Positions 36,748 to 45,454 of a stretch of DNA of 64,000 bases are shown here, one piece after another (position 1 is the first letter of the stretch; each line of letters opens with the position of its first letter). The position numbers and the translations under genes were made by a program. This stretch comes from Rhizobiales bacterium Y(2018). GTDB taxonomy: Bacteria > Pseudomonadota > Alphaproteobacteria > Rhizobiales > Aestuariivirgaceae. The stretch is taken from the NCBI GenBank assembly GCA_005502925.1, contig SCPD01000006.1:1-64000 (forward strand). The letters run 5' to 3'. The notes below the pieces were generated by a model that worked only from the letters and a program-made list of their open reading frames with translations, did not search any database and was not told where the DNA came from.

Positions 36748-37737
36748 TTATTTGAGGATGTCCTCGATGATCGCCCGAATCTCGGACGACGGGGTCAGTG
36801 CGAGCTTGATTCGTTCGAGCACCGCCTCGCCCGAGGCGGGAGCGATCGGCAGATGCAAGCTTTTCGCCTCGGCCAGCAAATCGGGATCGCGCAACGCCGC
36901 CATATAGGCGTTCCTCAGAGTTTGCAGCCGTTCCGGCGGAATGTCCGGCGGCCCTGCCGTCAGGCGGGCATACCTGGCCTGCGCTTCGATGAGATCGAGA
37001 ACGGCTCTGTCCTGCGGGGACTTGGCCAGCGTATCTCCTTGCCGTAAATCGGACCCCGGCGCACCGCCGAACTCGATCAGAAAGCGACCTTCGCCGCTCG
37101 CCACGAAAGATTCGAGCGAGCTGCGCGATCCCACCACGACATCGGTCTCGCCGCGCAGCAGGGAGAGCTCGGCTTCCGTCCCCTCAAAACCAAAGATGGA
37201 CCTGAAATTGTAGCCGAAGGTCCGTGCCAGCAGCATGGCGTCGACATGCGAGGCGCTTCCCTTGGCCGTCGCCGCGACCTTGAAGACACGCTCCTTGCTC
37301 ACGAGATCCTCGGCGCGGATAATGTCGGACTTGGCGGACACCATGATCACACGCGACTCGATAGCGGCCTTGCCCACCCAGCTCATCTTCCGCAAGTCGA
37401 GATCGCTGTCGAGCGCACCCGTCAGCTGATTATAGATAAGGCTCGTATTGAATGTGCCGATCGTCAGACCATCCGGCTTGGCGCTGTAGATCGCCTGGCA
37501 ACCGACCATATGTCCGGCACCGGGAATGTTCTTCACCACGATGCGGCAGTCTGGAATATGGGTTTCGAGATACTTCGCGACCAACCGCCCCATTGTGTCG
37601 TAGCCTCCGCCCGGCTTGGTCGCTACGATGTATGTGATGGTCTTGCCGGCAAAGAAATTCTCTTCCGCGCGCAGCCCGGCATATGGCGTTGCTGCCGCGG
37701 CCAAGAAGCCGCCGAGAATGGTGCGTCGTCCAACCAT
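36748..37737 (-). CDS. Tripartite tricarboxylate transporter binding protein TctC-like
   Basis: A 329-residue periplasmic binding protein. A probable twin-arginine signal (MVGRRTILGGFLAAAATPY) is cleaved near GLRAEENFF. The ITYIVATKPGGGYDTMGRLVAKYL opening and VVKNIPGAGHMVG are standard for the Bug/TctC family, which binds carboxylates. It is the first gene of the tctCAB operon, divergent from a methyltransferase-like gene with 59 bp between the starts. Confidence 0.9.
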   Translation of the reverse strand: MVGRRTILGGFLAAAATPYAGLRAEENFFAGKTITYIVATKPGGGYDTMGRLVAKYLETHIPDCRIVVKNIPGAGHMVGCQAIYSAKPDGLTIGTFNTSLIYNQLTGALDSDLDLRKMSWVGKAAIESRVIMVSAKSDIIRAEDLVSKERVFKVAATAKGSASHVDAMLLARTFGYNFRSIFGFEGTEAELSLLRGETDVVVGSRSSLESFVASGEGRFLIEFGGAPGSDLRQGDTLAKSPQDRAVLDLIEAQARYARLTAGPPDIPPERLQTLRNAYMAALRDPDLLAEAKSLHLPIAPASGEAVLERIKLALTPSSEIRAIIEDILK

Positions 37738-37796
37738 TGATCGTCCCCTTTTTTGCTTTTTTGCTTCATGATGCGCGAAACACCAAGGAAAATCCG

Positions 37797-38720
37797 ATGC
37801 TAGAGCCGGACAGGCGGCATATTAGGCCATCCCTGCTGGATCCCGCGGCCTGCGGTGAAGATCTGGCGCGCATGGCTTCCCGGATGTCGGAACTGGCGCC
37901 GGCCCTGTGCGAGGGCTGTGCCGCATACCATTTGAGGTTCGTGCTTACCCGATGCGCCACTGCCGACAAGAGCATCGCGGTGGACCGGCCTCTCCTCGTC
38001 AGTCATGTTCAGCGAATTCTGGGCGGCCGGTTGTCCCGCTCTTCTGATCCGCTCGACGTCGTCATCGCCGGGGCGGCCGATACGGGCATCCTGGCGACTT
38101 GCGCCCATGCCGCTGCTGCCATGAACGCGGAAATCTTGTCGAGGTGCCGTTTTACCATTCTCGACCGCTGCGCCTCACCGCTCACGCTTTGCCAGGAATT
38201 TGCCAGTCGGCACGCGTTAGCGGCGCGCACCGTGCAAGTCGATCTTGCGGCGATCGATCAGGATTTCGATGCCGGTGTCATCATGGTTCATAGCCTTCTC
38301 AGATTTCTGAGCCGGCAACAGCAACTCGCCTTGCTGCGGAAATTCGATACCTGGCTGAAGCCTGGGGGCCGAGTCATTCTCTCGCAATCGATCCGCCCGG
38401 GCAACAGTGCGCATCGTGAAAAGGAAGCGGTGCGTTGGCGCTCGCTCATTGAAATGGCCAGCGCCGCTGTCGCGGATGGGGAAATCAGGATCGCCGATAC
38501 CGCTCTTCCTCTGCTTGACAATATGCGGGATGCGGATGCGCGTTATGAGGAGCAGCCGGGCGAGATCGCCTCGCTGGATGCTTTGCGTCAGCTGGTGGCG
38601 GAGGCCGGGCTTCAGGTGGAGGCGGTCGACGTGATCAGCAAGGAGGTTCCCGTGACGGCCACCCAGACATTCGCACGCTCAAGGGTTATCGCCATCCTCA
38701 AATCGAGCCGAGAGAACTAG
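37797..38720 (+). CDS. Class I SAM methyltransferase-like protein
   Basis: A 307-residue protein. Its middle resembles a SAM methyltransferase: DVVIAGAADTGILATCAHAA as a degenerate motif I, FTILDRCASPL as motif II, and KFDTWLKPGGRVILSQSIRP as motif V/VI. Motif I lacks the usual GxGxG spacing, so activity is uncertain. The N-terminal ~100 residues are Cys-rich (CGEDL, CEGCAAYHLRFVLTRC). The ATG at 37797 follows AAGGAAAA; a longer upstream frame lies antisense to tctC. The 3' end overlaps the DCC gene by 23 nt. Confidence 0.72.
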   Translation: MLEPDRRHIRPSLLDPAACGEDLARMASRMSELAPALCEGCAAYHLRFVLTRCATADKSIAVDRPLLVSHVQRILGGRLSRSSDPLDVVIAGAADTGILATCAHAAAAMNAEILSRCRFTILDRCASPLTLCQEFASRHALAARTVQVDLAAIDQDFDAGVIMVHSLLRFLSRQQQLALLRKFDTWLKPGGRVILSQSIRPGNSAHREKEAVRWRSLIEMASAAVADGEIRIADTALPLLDNMRDADARYEEQPGEIASLDALRQLVAEAGLQVEAVDVISKEVPVTATQTFARSRVIAILKSSREN

Positions 38721-39171
38721 CGCCGTCTTTGGGTGCTTCGGTGAGGAAGCGCACTTTGGCATCGGTTGGCAGCACCATGCAGCTTTGGCGTTTGCCGAAC
38801 CATTTGTAGCGGTTGCGCGCCAGGAGATCGTAGAGCGGGTCGCGGATGAAACGTGGGATGATCCCGCCCAACCCGGCCCAACGCCAATAAGGCAGCCGGC
38901 GCATGATGGCGATGGCGGCGTCAGACTTGAACAGGATGCGGCCCTTGTCGACGAAGGCGAAGCTCTCGGCGAAGTCACGGTCGATGCCGTAGCGGGCCAT
39001 GATCTCATAGCCCCAGGGTGACTGGCAGGGCACATAGGCGAATTGCTGGTTTTTGTCGCGCGCCAGAAGAAATTGCACGCCGCCCGAGCAGACATGGCAA
39101 TAGCCGTCGAACAGGACGAGGCCGTCCGGCAGGTCTGGGGCAGGTTCAGGCTTCCAGGTCTTTCCCGGCAT
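38698..39171 (-). CDS. DCC-family thiol-disulfide oxidoreductase (DUF393)
   Basis: A 157-residue protein of DUF393. The DxxCxxC motif is present as LVLFDGYCHVCSGGVQFLL, and later WRWAGLGGIIPRFIRDPLYD and RNRYKWFGKR are standard for the family. It is presumed to be a thioredoxin-fold redox protein of unknown partner. The gene stands alone on the minus strand with its 3' end inside the convergent methyltransferase-like gene. Confidence 0.88.
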   Translation of the reverse strand: MPGKTWKPEPAPDLPDGLVLFDGYCHVCSGGVQFLLARDKNQQFAYVPCQSPWGYEIMARYGIDRDFAESFAFVDKGRILFKSDAAIAIMRRLPYWRWAGLGGIIPRFIRDPLYDLLARNRYKWFGKRQSCMVLPTDAKVRFLTEAPKDGASSLGSI

Positions 39172-39236
39172 GATGGGCTCCCAGGGCTAATGTGGGCCCT
39201 CGTCATCCCGGCATCCCTGAGGCGCAGCGCCGCAGC

Positions 39237-39806
39237 TCACGAGGCCGGTTCGTCGCCGTGCCGGGCCGCGAACCATGTTCCCAGAGCAGACAGCGCGGCG
39301 AGACCAAGCGGAAAGGACAGGGTCCGGACCAGAAGCCAAGCCGTAGGGGCGGCATCAAAGGTCAGCCAGAGTAGAATGAACGCAATGACAAATGGCCCTG
39401 CTATGAAGAGTGTCATCAACAGGCGGGACGGCCCTTCGCCGACCAACTTGGTGCCGAACGGCACATCGGCGTCAATGAAGAGCGGCTTCCGCGTGATTCC
39501 CCAGCGGACGGTAACGAGCGCGAGAACGATTGGAATTTCAACTTGAAACCAGAGTGGATTCTCGGTTGCGAGCGATGCTCCGCCAAGGAACAGCCCTGGA
39601 AGCTCGACAAGCTGCTTGCGTGAGAAGCCTTCGCCTTTGCGCCAAAGCTTCCACAGGACGGAGGTCACCCGGACCATCAAGTAGATCGGAATGGCGATGA
39701 GAAGTCCTTCCGCCAGACCGACAATGAGAAGCGTCGCAGGCGGCGCGATATGGAGAATGCCGCCCCACATGATCTGCAGGATTCTGTATTGAACATAAGC
39801 GACCAC
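39237..39806 (-). CDS. Membrane protein of unknown function, start uncertain
   Basis: A protein of at least 189 residues with four or five predicted helices (for example LLIVGLAEGLLIAIPIYLMV). I do not recognise a family. The first canonical codon is GTG 39806, but the frame stays open and protein-like upstream (a Pro/Asp-rich stretch reading LEDSDIPRAPIDPAKLTPD). A good AGGAG lies 7 nt before a CTG at 39863, which could be the true start. Codon use resembles the neighbours, so it is probably a real gene. Confidence 0.6.
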   Translation of the reverse strand: MVAYVQYRILQIMWGGILHIAPPATLLIVGLAEGLLIAIPIYLMVRVTSVLWKLWRKGEGFSRKQLVELPGLFLGGASLATENPLWFQVEIPIVLALVTVRWGITRKPLFIDADVPFGTKLVGEGPSRLLMTLFIAGPFVIAFILLWLTFDAAPTAWLLVRTLSFPLGLAALSALGTWFAARHGDEPAS

Positions 39807-39889
39807 ATCCGGCGTCAGTTTTGCCGGATCGATCGGGGCACGCGGGATGTCGCTGTCTTCCAGCTTGCTGCTCCTGGCTTGTTGCCAGT

Positions 39890-40450
39890 TTACAGCACGA
39901 TGACTTTGGTGCCAATCGCCACCTTGTCATAGAGCTCGGTGACTTCCTCATTGAGCATGCGGATGCAGCCGGAAGAGGCGGCGGTGCCGATCGATTGCGG
40001 CTCGTTGGTGCCGTGGATGCGGAACAACGTGTCGCGGCCATTGTCGAAGAGATAAAGCGCACGGGCACCCAGGGGATTGTCCGGGCCGCCCGGCATGCCA
40101 TTGGCGAACTTGGCGAGCTCCGGCTTGCGCTTGATCATCGAGCTGGGCGGTGTCCAGCGCGGCCATTCGGTCTTGCGGCCGATCTTGGCGATGCCGGCCC
40201 AGGAGAAGCCGTCCTTGCCGACGGCGACGCCGTAACGGACCGCCTCGCTGTCGCTCAATATATAGTAGAGCGCGCGCTTGCCGGTATCGATGATGATGGT
40301 GCCCGGCTCTTCGTAGCTGTCGAAATAGACGAATTCGGCGCCCTGATAACGCTGGCGCTGCCGGCTTTGCTTGGCTGCATCGGCCAGACCCGGAAAAGCC
40401 GCGACCCCCAGGCTCGAGGCCAGAGCGGACAGGAACAGGCGGCGGTGCAT
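39890..40450 (-). CDS. L,D-transpeptidase (YkuD/ErfK family)
   Basis: A 186-residue exported protein. A signal peptide with twin arginines (MHRRLFLSALASSLGVAAF) ends near GLADAAKQS. The YkuD catalytic core is present with FRIHGTNEP followed by ASSGCIRMLNEEV, in which the Cys is the acylated nucleophile. It cross-links meso-diaminopimelate residues in peptidoglycan or attaches proteins to it. A start at 40474 would add eight residues, but the ATG at 40450 gives a better signal peptide. Confidence 0.9.
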   Translation of the reverse strand: MHRRLFLSALASSLGVAAFPGLADAAKQSRQRQRYQGAEFVYFDSYEEPGTIIIDTGKRALYYILSDSEAVRYGVAVGKDGFSWAGIAKIGRKTEWPRWTPPSSMIKRKPELAKFANGMPGGPDNPLGARALYLFDNGRDTLFRIHGTNEPQSIGTAASSGCIRMLNEEVTELYDKVAIGTKVIVL

Positions 40451-40510
40451 GCAAAGTCTCCCGAGGTTACGCACAGTCTAGACGGACGAGAAGGCCAGTT
40501 CCGTCGCCGA

Positions 40511-40549
40511 CAAAAGAATGAGGCGGCGACCGGATGATCACCGCCTCAT
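40511..40549 (-). terminator. Possible intrinsic terminator of gabT
   Basis: ATGAGGCGG (40518-40526) pairs perfectly with CCGCCTCAT (40541-40549) across a 14-base loop, 21 nt after the gabT stop. On the minus strand the stem is followed by TCTTTTG. The loop is long and the U-tract short, so termination strength is uncertain. Confidence 0.5.
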
Positions 40550-40569
40550 CACAATCTCGAGGATAAGTC

Positions 40570-41871
40570 TTAGTTGCCCAAAATGGCGGATTCGAGGATG
40601 TCGAGGCCTTCCTTGAGGATGGCTTCCGACGCGGTGAGCGGGGTCAAGAGGCGGATCGTGTCGCCATAGACGCCGCAGCTCAGGATGAGCAGGCCGCGCT
40701 CGAGGCACTTGGCGACCAGCGCCTTGGCGCCCGCCGCATCCGGCTTGTTGCCGCCGCGCTCGGTCACGACCTCGAAAGCGACCATGGCGCCAAGCGCGCG
40801 GATCTCGCCCATCGGCATGCCCTGGTTCTTGGCCTTGATGGACTTGAGGCGCTCGACCATGAGCTTGCCCTGCTTTTCCGCCTTTTCGAGCAGGTTGTCC
40901 TGCTCGAAGGCATCGAACACGCCGAGAGCGGCGGCGCAGGATACCGGGTTGCCGGCATAGGTGCCGCCGAGGCCGCCCGGTTCCGGCGCATCCATCATCT
41001 TGGCGCGGCCGACGACACCGGCCAGCGGGAAACCGCCGGCGAGCGACTTGGCGACCGTCATCAGATCCGGCTCGACGCCCATATGCTCCATGGCGAACCA
41101 CTTGCCGGTGCGCCCGAAGCCCGACTGGATCTCATCGGCGATGAGCACGATGCCGTGATCGTCGCAAATCTTGCGCAGCGCCTTCATGAGCTCCTTGGGC
41201 GCCACATAGAAACCGCCCTCGCCCTGCACCGGCTCGATGACGATGGCCGCCACGCGCGACGGCTCGACATCGGCCTTGAACAGCCACTCGATCGCATGGA
41301 TCGAATCCTCGACGGTGACGCCGCGATGCGCGACCGGGAAAGGCACATGCCAGACGCCGCCCGGCATCGGACCGAACTTCGTCTTGTAGGGAACGACCTT
41401 GCCGGTCATCGCCATGGTGAGGAGGGTGCGGCCATGGAAGCTGCCCTGGAAGCAGATGATGTCGCTGCGGCCGGTATGGGCGCGGGCTATCTTGATGGCG
41501 TTCTCGACGGCTTCGGCGCCGGTGGTGACGAACAGGCTCTTCTTGTCACCCGAGATCGGCGCGATGGCGTTGAGCTTCTCGGCCAGCTCGATGAAGGGCG
41601 CATAGGGCGCCACCATGAAGCAGGTATGGGTGAAGGCGTTGAGCTGCTCCTGCACGCGCTTCATCACCGAGGGATGGCGATGGCCGGTATTGAGCACGGC
41701 GATGCCGCCGCCGAAATCGATGTAACGGCGGCCCTCGATGTCCCACATCTCGGAATCCTCGGCGCGTGCCGCAATCACCGGGGCGGCCATGCCGACCCCG
41801 CGCGAAACTGCTTTGGCGCGCCGTTCAACCCAAGCTTCGTTGAGGCCCTTGGCCGATGCCTTGACGTTCAT
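40570..41871 (-). CDS. gabT: 4-aminobutyrate aminotransferase
   Basis: A 433-residue class III aminotransferase. The PLP lysine is Lys275 in MTVAKSLAGGFPLAGV, and IADEIQSGFGRTGKWFAMEH plus IEPVQGEGGFYVAP are hallmark GabT sections. It converts GABA and 2-oxoglutarate to succinate semialdehyde and glutamate. No gabD lies next to it. It may accept GABA made by the guanidino-acid pathway proposed for the cluster at 45848-57072. It is divergent from an amidase gene, with 93 bp between starts. Confidence 0.93.
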   Translation of the reverse strand: MNVKASAKGLNEAWVERRAKAVSRGVGMAAPVIAARAEDSEMWDIEGRRYIDFGGGIAVLNTGHRHPSVMKRVQEQLNAFTHTCFMVAPYAPFIELAEKLNAIAPISGDKKSLFVTTGAEAVENAIKIARAHTGRSDIICFQGSFHGRTLLTMAMTGKVVPYKTKFGPMPGGVWHVPFPVAHRGVTVEDSIHAIEWLFKADVEPSRVAAIVIEPVQGEGGFYVAPKELMKALRKICDDHGIVLIADEIQSGFGRTGKWFAMEHMGVEPDLMTVAKSLAGGFPLAGVVGRAKMMDAPEPGGLGGTYAGNPVSCAAALGVFDAFEQDNLLEKAEKQGKLMVERLKSIKAKNQGMPMGEIRALGAMVAFEVVTERGGNKPDAAGAKALVAKCLERGLLILSCGVYGDTIRLLTPLTASEAILKEGLDILESAILGN

Positions 41872-41964
41872 GATATGGTCTCCTCAGAAATGCTGCGGCG
41901 TTCTACCTCCATTGACCCCCAGGCGGCAAATGGATTCAATTCGATAAAGCAGAGGGGCGACACC

Positions 41965-43380
41965 ATGACCAACCTGATTCGTAAATCCGCCAATGAGATC
42001 GTGGGGTTGCTGAAAACCGGCGAGATCTCGCCGCTCGACTGTCTCGCGGCATTGGAGACACGTATCGCCGAAGTCGATGGCCAAGTGAATGCCCTGCCGA
42101 CCTTATGTTTCGACCGGGCGCGCGACCGCGCCGCGAAGCTGATGAAGAAGCCTGTGGCCGAACGCGGGCCGCTCTGCGGCCTGCCGCTCCCGATCAAGGA
42201 TCTCAACGATGTGGCCGGCGTCCGCTCGACACAAGGCTCGCTTATCTTCGCCAACCATGTCCCGAAAAAGTCCGACATTCTGGTCGAGAATCTCGAAGAC
42301 CAGGGCGGCATTGTCTATGCGATGTCGAACACGCCGGAATTCGGCGCCGGCGCCAACACCTTCAATGAAGTCTTCGGCCGCACACTCAATCCGTGGAATC
42401 TGTCGCGTTCGGTGGCGGGCTCTTCGGGCGGTGCCGCGGCGGCGCTCGCCTCCGGCACGGCCTGGGTGGCGCATGGCTCCGACATGGGCGGCTCGTTGCG
42501 CAATCCGGCGAGCTTCTGCGGTGTCGTCGGCATGCGCCCGTCCCCCGGACGGGTGGCGATGAGTGTCTATGGCAAGATCGACGGCACGCTCGGCGTCGAC
42601 GGGCCGATGGCGCGCAATGTGGAAGATCTGGCGCTGCTCTTCGACGCCATGGTCGGCGCCAATCCGGCCGATCCTCTGTCGCTGCCGCGCGAGGACATAT
42701 CCTATCTCGAGCAGGCGCGCTCGGGACCCAAGCCGAAGCGCGTCGCCTTCAGCCGCGATCTCGGCATCACGCCGGTCGATCCGGAAGTGGTGGGGGTCGT
42801 CGAAAAGGCGGCATTGAAGCTCCAGGATGCCGGCGTCATCGTCGAGGAAGCGCATCCCGATTTCCGCGAAGCACATGACTGTTTCCAGGTCCTGCGGGCG
42901 CTCTCCTTCGTCACCGGCCTCAAGACGCTCTATGAGAATCACCGCGACAAGCTGAAGCCCGACGTCATCTGGAATATCGAAAAGGGCCTGGCGCTTACCG
43001 GTGCGGAGATTGCGCGGGCTGAGATGCAGCGGGGTGCCATGTTCGCGCGGGCGCGCGAATTCTTCGGCCGTTATGATCTCATTTTGTGTCCTGCCACCAT
43101 CGTGGCGCCGTTCCCGGTCGAGCAGCGTTATGTCGCCGAATGCGATGGGCACAAATTCTCGAACTATGTCGAATGGCTCGCCATCGTCTATGCTTTCACC
43201 AATGTGGCGTCGCCCGCCATTTCGATTCCGGCCGGCTTCACGGCCGAGAATCTGCCGGTCGGACTCCAGATCGCCGCCCCCTGCCGGGGCGAAGGCCGCC
43301 TGCTTGCCGCCGCAAAGCTCATGGAAGATGTGATCGGTCTCGGCCGCACCACCCCCATCGATCCCCGGCCGGGTGCTTGA
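41965..43380 (+). CDS. Amidase signature-family amidase
   Basis: A 471-residue amidase. The Ser-cisSer-Lys triad is readable as Lys78 in LPLPIKDLND, Ser153 in AGSSGGAAAAL and Ser177 in GSDMGGSLRNPAS, at the normal spacing. Family members hydrolyse aryl or aliphatic amides, and the substrate is not set by these motifs. AGAGGGG lies about 8 nt before ATG 41965. Position opposite gabT may suggest an amide related to amino-acid breakdown. Confidence 0.9.
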   Translation: MTNLIRKSANEIVGLLKTGEISPLDCLAALETRIAEVDGQVNALPTLCFDRARDRAAKLMKKPVAERGPLCGLPLPIKDLNDVAGVRSTQGSLIFANHVPKKSDILVENLEDQGGIVYAMSNTPEFGAGANTFNEVFGRTLNPWNLSRSVAGSSGGAAAALASGTAWVAHGSDMGGSLRNPASFCGVVGMRPSPGRVAMSVYGKIDGTLGVDGPMARNVEDLALLFDAMVGANPADPLSLPREDISYLEQARSGPKPKRVAFSRDLGITPVDPEVVGVVEKAALKLQDAGVIVEEAHPDFREAHDCFQVLRALSFVTGLKTLYENHRDKLKPDVIWNIEKGLALTGAEIARAEMQRGAMFARAREFFGRYDLILCPATIVAPFPVEQRYVAECDGHKFSNYVEWLAIVYAFTNVASPAISIPAGFTAENLPVGLQIAAPCRGEGRLLAAAKLMEDVIGLGRTTPIDPRPGA

Positions 43381-43404
43381 AAAGAGAAACACGAGTAGAA
43401 TTTG

Positions 43405-44406
43405 ATGAGAATCCCCAAGACCCTGTTGTCCTGTGCTCCCCTGTTTTTGGGTGTCGGCATTCAGCCCGCCATGGCCTTCGACTGCGCCAAGGCGCAAAGT
43501 CCGATAGAGAAGGCGATTTGCGCCGATCCCAAGCTCAAAGCGGCGGATGATGCGATGTCGGCCGCCTATTCGACCCTGCGTGGAGCGCTCAGCGCCGCCG
43601 AACGCAAGGGACTTACCGCCTCGCAGCGCAAATGGATCAAAAGCCGTGAAGACAGTTGCGGCGTCCAGGAGGGTGCGGAGCTTTCGGGCTGCATCCTGGA
43701 TCAGACCGGGGAACGCCGCCGCCTGTTTCTGGCCGAGCCTAAAAGCGGCCCGGGCACCGGCGCGCGCATGGTGCCGATTTTCGTCCAGCAGGATCCCGAT
43801 CCACATCGTTTCGATGTGGATTATACGCTGATCCGTTTTGCGGAAGCCAAATCGCCGGGCGAGAAGCTGTTCAATGCTGAAGTGGACAAGATCGTCAAGG
43901 ATGCGCCCTTGAAGCGCCAGGCAGAGGCGGCGCCGGAAGGCATGAATTACGCGTCCTATTCGGCGATGGACATCACTTACGCGTCCCCCAAATTTCTCTC
44001 GGCCAAGATCGAGGGATGGGAGAATACCGGCGGCGCCCATGGCAATGGCGGCACCTCGGCGATCAATGTCGATCTGGCGCGTGGCGTCGCGATGAAAGCT
44101 GATGATCTCTTCGACGGCAAGGCGATGGCGGCGCTCAAGCCCGACTGCGTCGCCCAGATCGCCGTCCAGAAGAAGGAGAAGAATGACGGCCAGAATTTCG
44201 ATCCCGCCAATGACCCGAACTACCAGGAGCAGACCGTCGTGGATCTGTTGAAATCACTCGATGTCTGGAATTTCTGGCAGGACAAAGCGGTCGTCACCTT
44301 CAATTCCTATGCGATCGGCTCCTATGCCGAAGGTCCCTATGAATGCGAATTCCCGATGGCCAAGCTCAAATCGCTGGCCAAGCCCGGCGCCCTGTTGCCC
44401 GAATAG
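43405..44406 (+). CDS. Secreted LprI-like and DUF3298-like two-domain protein
   Basis: A protein of about 333 residues with an N-terminal signal peptide ending near QPAMAFDCAKAQ. The first mature domain resembles the lysozyme-inhibitor LprI/DUF1311 region (FDCAKAQSPIEKAICADP, later RKWIKSREDSC and GCILDQTGERRR), with paired cysteines. The second half resembles DUF3298 (DITYASPKFLSAKIEGWENT, GGAHGNGGTSAINVD). Such proteins are periplasmic or secreted. A TTG directly before the ATG is an alternative start. Confidence 0.8.
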   Translation: MRIPKTLLSCAPLFLGVGIQPAMAFDCAKAQSPIEKAICADPKLKAADDAMSAAYSTLRGALSAAERKGLTASQRKWIKSREDSCGVQEGAELSGCILDQTGERRRLFLAEPKSGPGTGARMVPIFVQQDPDPHRFDVDYTLIRFAEAKSPGEKLFNAEVDKIVKDAPLKRQAEAAPEGMNYASYSAMDITYASPKFLSAKIEGWENTGGAHGNGGTSAINVDLARGVAMKADDLFDGKAMAALKPDCVAQIAVQKKEKNDGQNFDPANDPNYQEQTVVDLLKSLDVWNFWQDKAVVTFNSYAIGSYAEGPYECEFPMAKLKSLAKPGALLPE

Positions 44407-44415
44407 GAGATCATC

Positions 44416-44802
44416 ATGCTCGACCATGTCGGATTTGCTGTTGCGGATTATGCCAAGTCCAAGGCCTTCTATGAGAAGGCCTTGCGGCCGCTCGGCATCA
44501 GCCTCCTGATGGAAGTGACGCCTGAGCAGACGGGCGGCGACGCCCATGGCGGCTTCGGTGAGGACCATAAGCCTTATTTCTGGATCGGCACTGGCGCCAA
44601 GCCGAAAGGCGGCCAGCATGTCGCTTTCGCCGCGCCTGATCGCAAGGCGGTGGATGCCTTCTATGCGGCGGCGATCGCCGCCGGCGGGCGCGACAATGGC
44701 AAGCCTGGCCTCCGGCCGATCTACCACCCCGATTATTATGGTGCCTTCATCCTCGATCCCGACGGCAACAATATCGAAGCGGTGTGTCATGCCCCGGCAT
44801 GA
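44416..44802 (+). CDS. VOC-family (glyoxalase-like) protein
   Basis: A 128-residue protein with one VOC domain: MLDHVGFAVADYAKSKAFYE, HVAFAAPDRKAVDAFYAAA and the ending YGAFILDPDGNNIEAVCH, where His/Glu residues sit at metal-ligand positions. The reaction is unknown. It follows the LprI-like gene after 9 nt. Its stop codon overlaps the start of the sigma-like gene (ATGA), so the two are translationally coupled. Confidence 0.88.
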   Translation: MLDHVGFAVADYAKSKAFYEKALRPLGISLLMEVTPEQTGGDAHGGFGEDHKPYFWIGTGAKPKGGQHVAFAAPDRKAVDAFYAAAIAAGGRDNGKPGLRPIYHPDYYGAFILDPDGNNIEAVCHAPA

Positions 44803-45422
44803 GCCTGCAGCTGTCGCGGCCGCAATATCAGGCGCTGTTGCGGCTCGCCACTTTTCATGCCCAGCGCCGCGACGAGGCGGAAGATCTGCTTCATGACGCG
44901 CTGATCGCGGCGATCGCGCAAGGGCGCCGGCCCTGGCAGGAGGGCCTGGCGTGGTTTCGCGGTGTCCTGCGCCAGCAAGCCGCCATGGCGGCGCGCGGTG
45001 CGGTGCGCCGGCGCCGCCGCGAAGCGCTGGCAGCCGTCCCTGACCACGCCGAACCCGTTCCGTTGTCGGAACCGTGGACGTCGGTGTCGGCCTTGCCCAA
45101 GAGCCTGCGCATCGTGGCGCTGCTGGTTATCACCGGCCATAACCGGGCGGAGATCCGCCACCTTCTGCGTATTACGGACGAGACCTTGCGCCAGCGCGTC
45201 TGTGCTCTCAGGCGCAAGCTCGGTGAGGCGCAAGCGGGTCAGCCGCTCGCTGAATTCACTAAGCTCGATGGAGGCCTCGCCGCCGGCGCGCTTCGGCGGG
45301 CGCTGCTGCCGGTGGTCAAGCTGGGTGGCGCCTCCTTCGGAAGTTATGATCCCGACGGGCATCTCTTTGCCGTAAAAATAGTTGGACCTGCGCCTCACAA
45401 ACCACCAGATGGCGGCAACTAG
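44799..45422 (+). CDS. ECF-like RNA polymerase sigma factor
   Basis: A 207-residue protein. Residues about 20-70 resemble sigma region 2 (RRDEAEDLLHDALIAAIAQG). Residues about 105-145 resemble region 4 (LPKSLRIVALLVITGHNRAE, then IRHLLRITDETLRQRV). A C-terminal extension of about 60 residues is not part of a minimal ECF factor. There is no anti-sigma gene beside it, but a VOC gene flanks it on each side. The upstream VOC stop overlaps its start. It could regulate these genes or itself. Confidence 0.7.
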   Translation: MSLQLSRPQYQALLRLATFHAQRRDEAEDLLHDALIAAIAQGRRPWQEGLAWFRGVLRQQAAMAARGAVRRRRREALAAVPDHAEPVPLSEPWTSVSALPKSLRIVALLVITGHNRAEIRHLLRITDETLRQRVCALRRKLGEAQAGQPLAEFTKLDGGLAAGALRRALLPVVKLGGASFGSYDPDGHLFAVKIVGPAPHKPPDGGN

Positions 45423-45454
45423 GCATCGTCACAACTCAAAAAGGGGAGCTTGTC

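Noticed and set aside
42103-44040. A 645-codon minus-strand open frame
   Set aside because: It spans the amidase and LprI-like genes in antisense. It has no domain, and it crosses two unrelated plus-strand genes.
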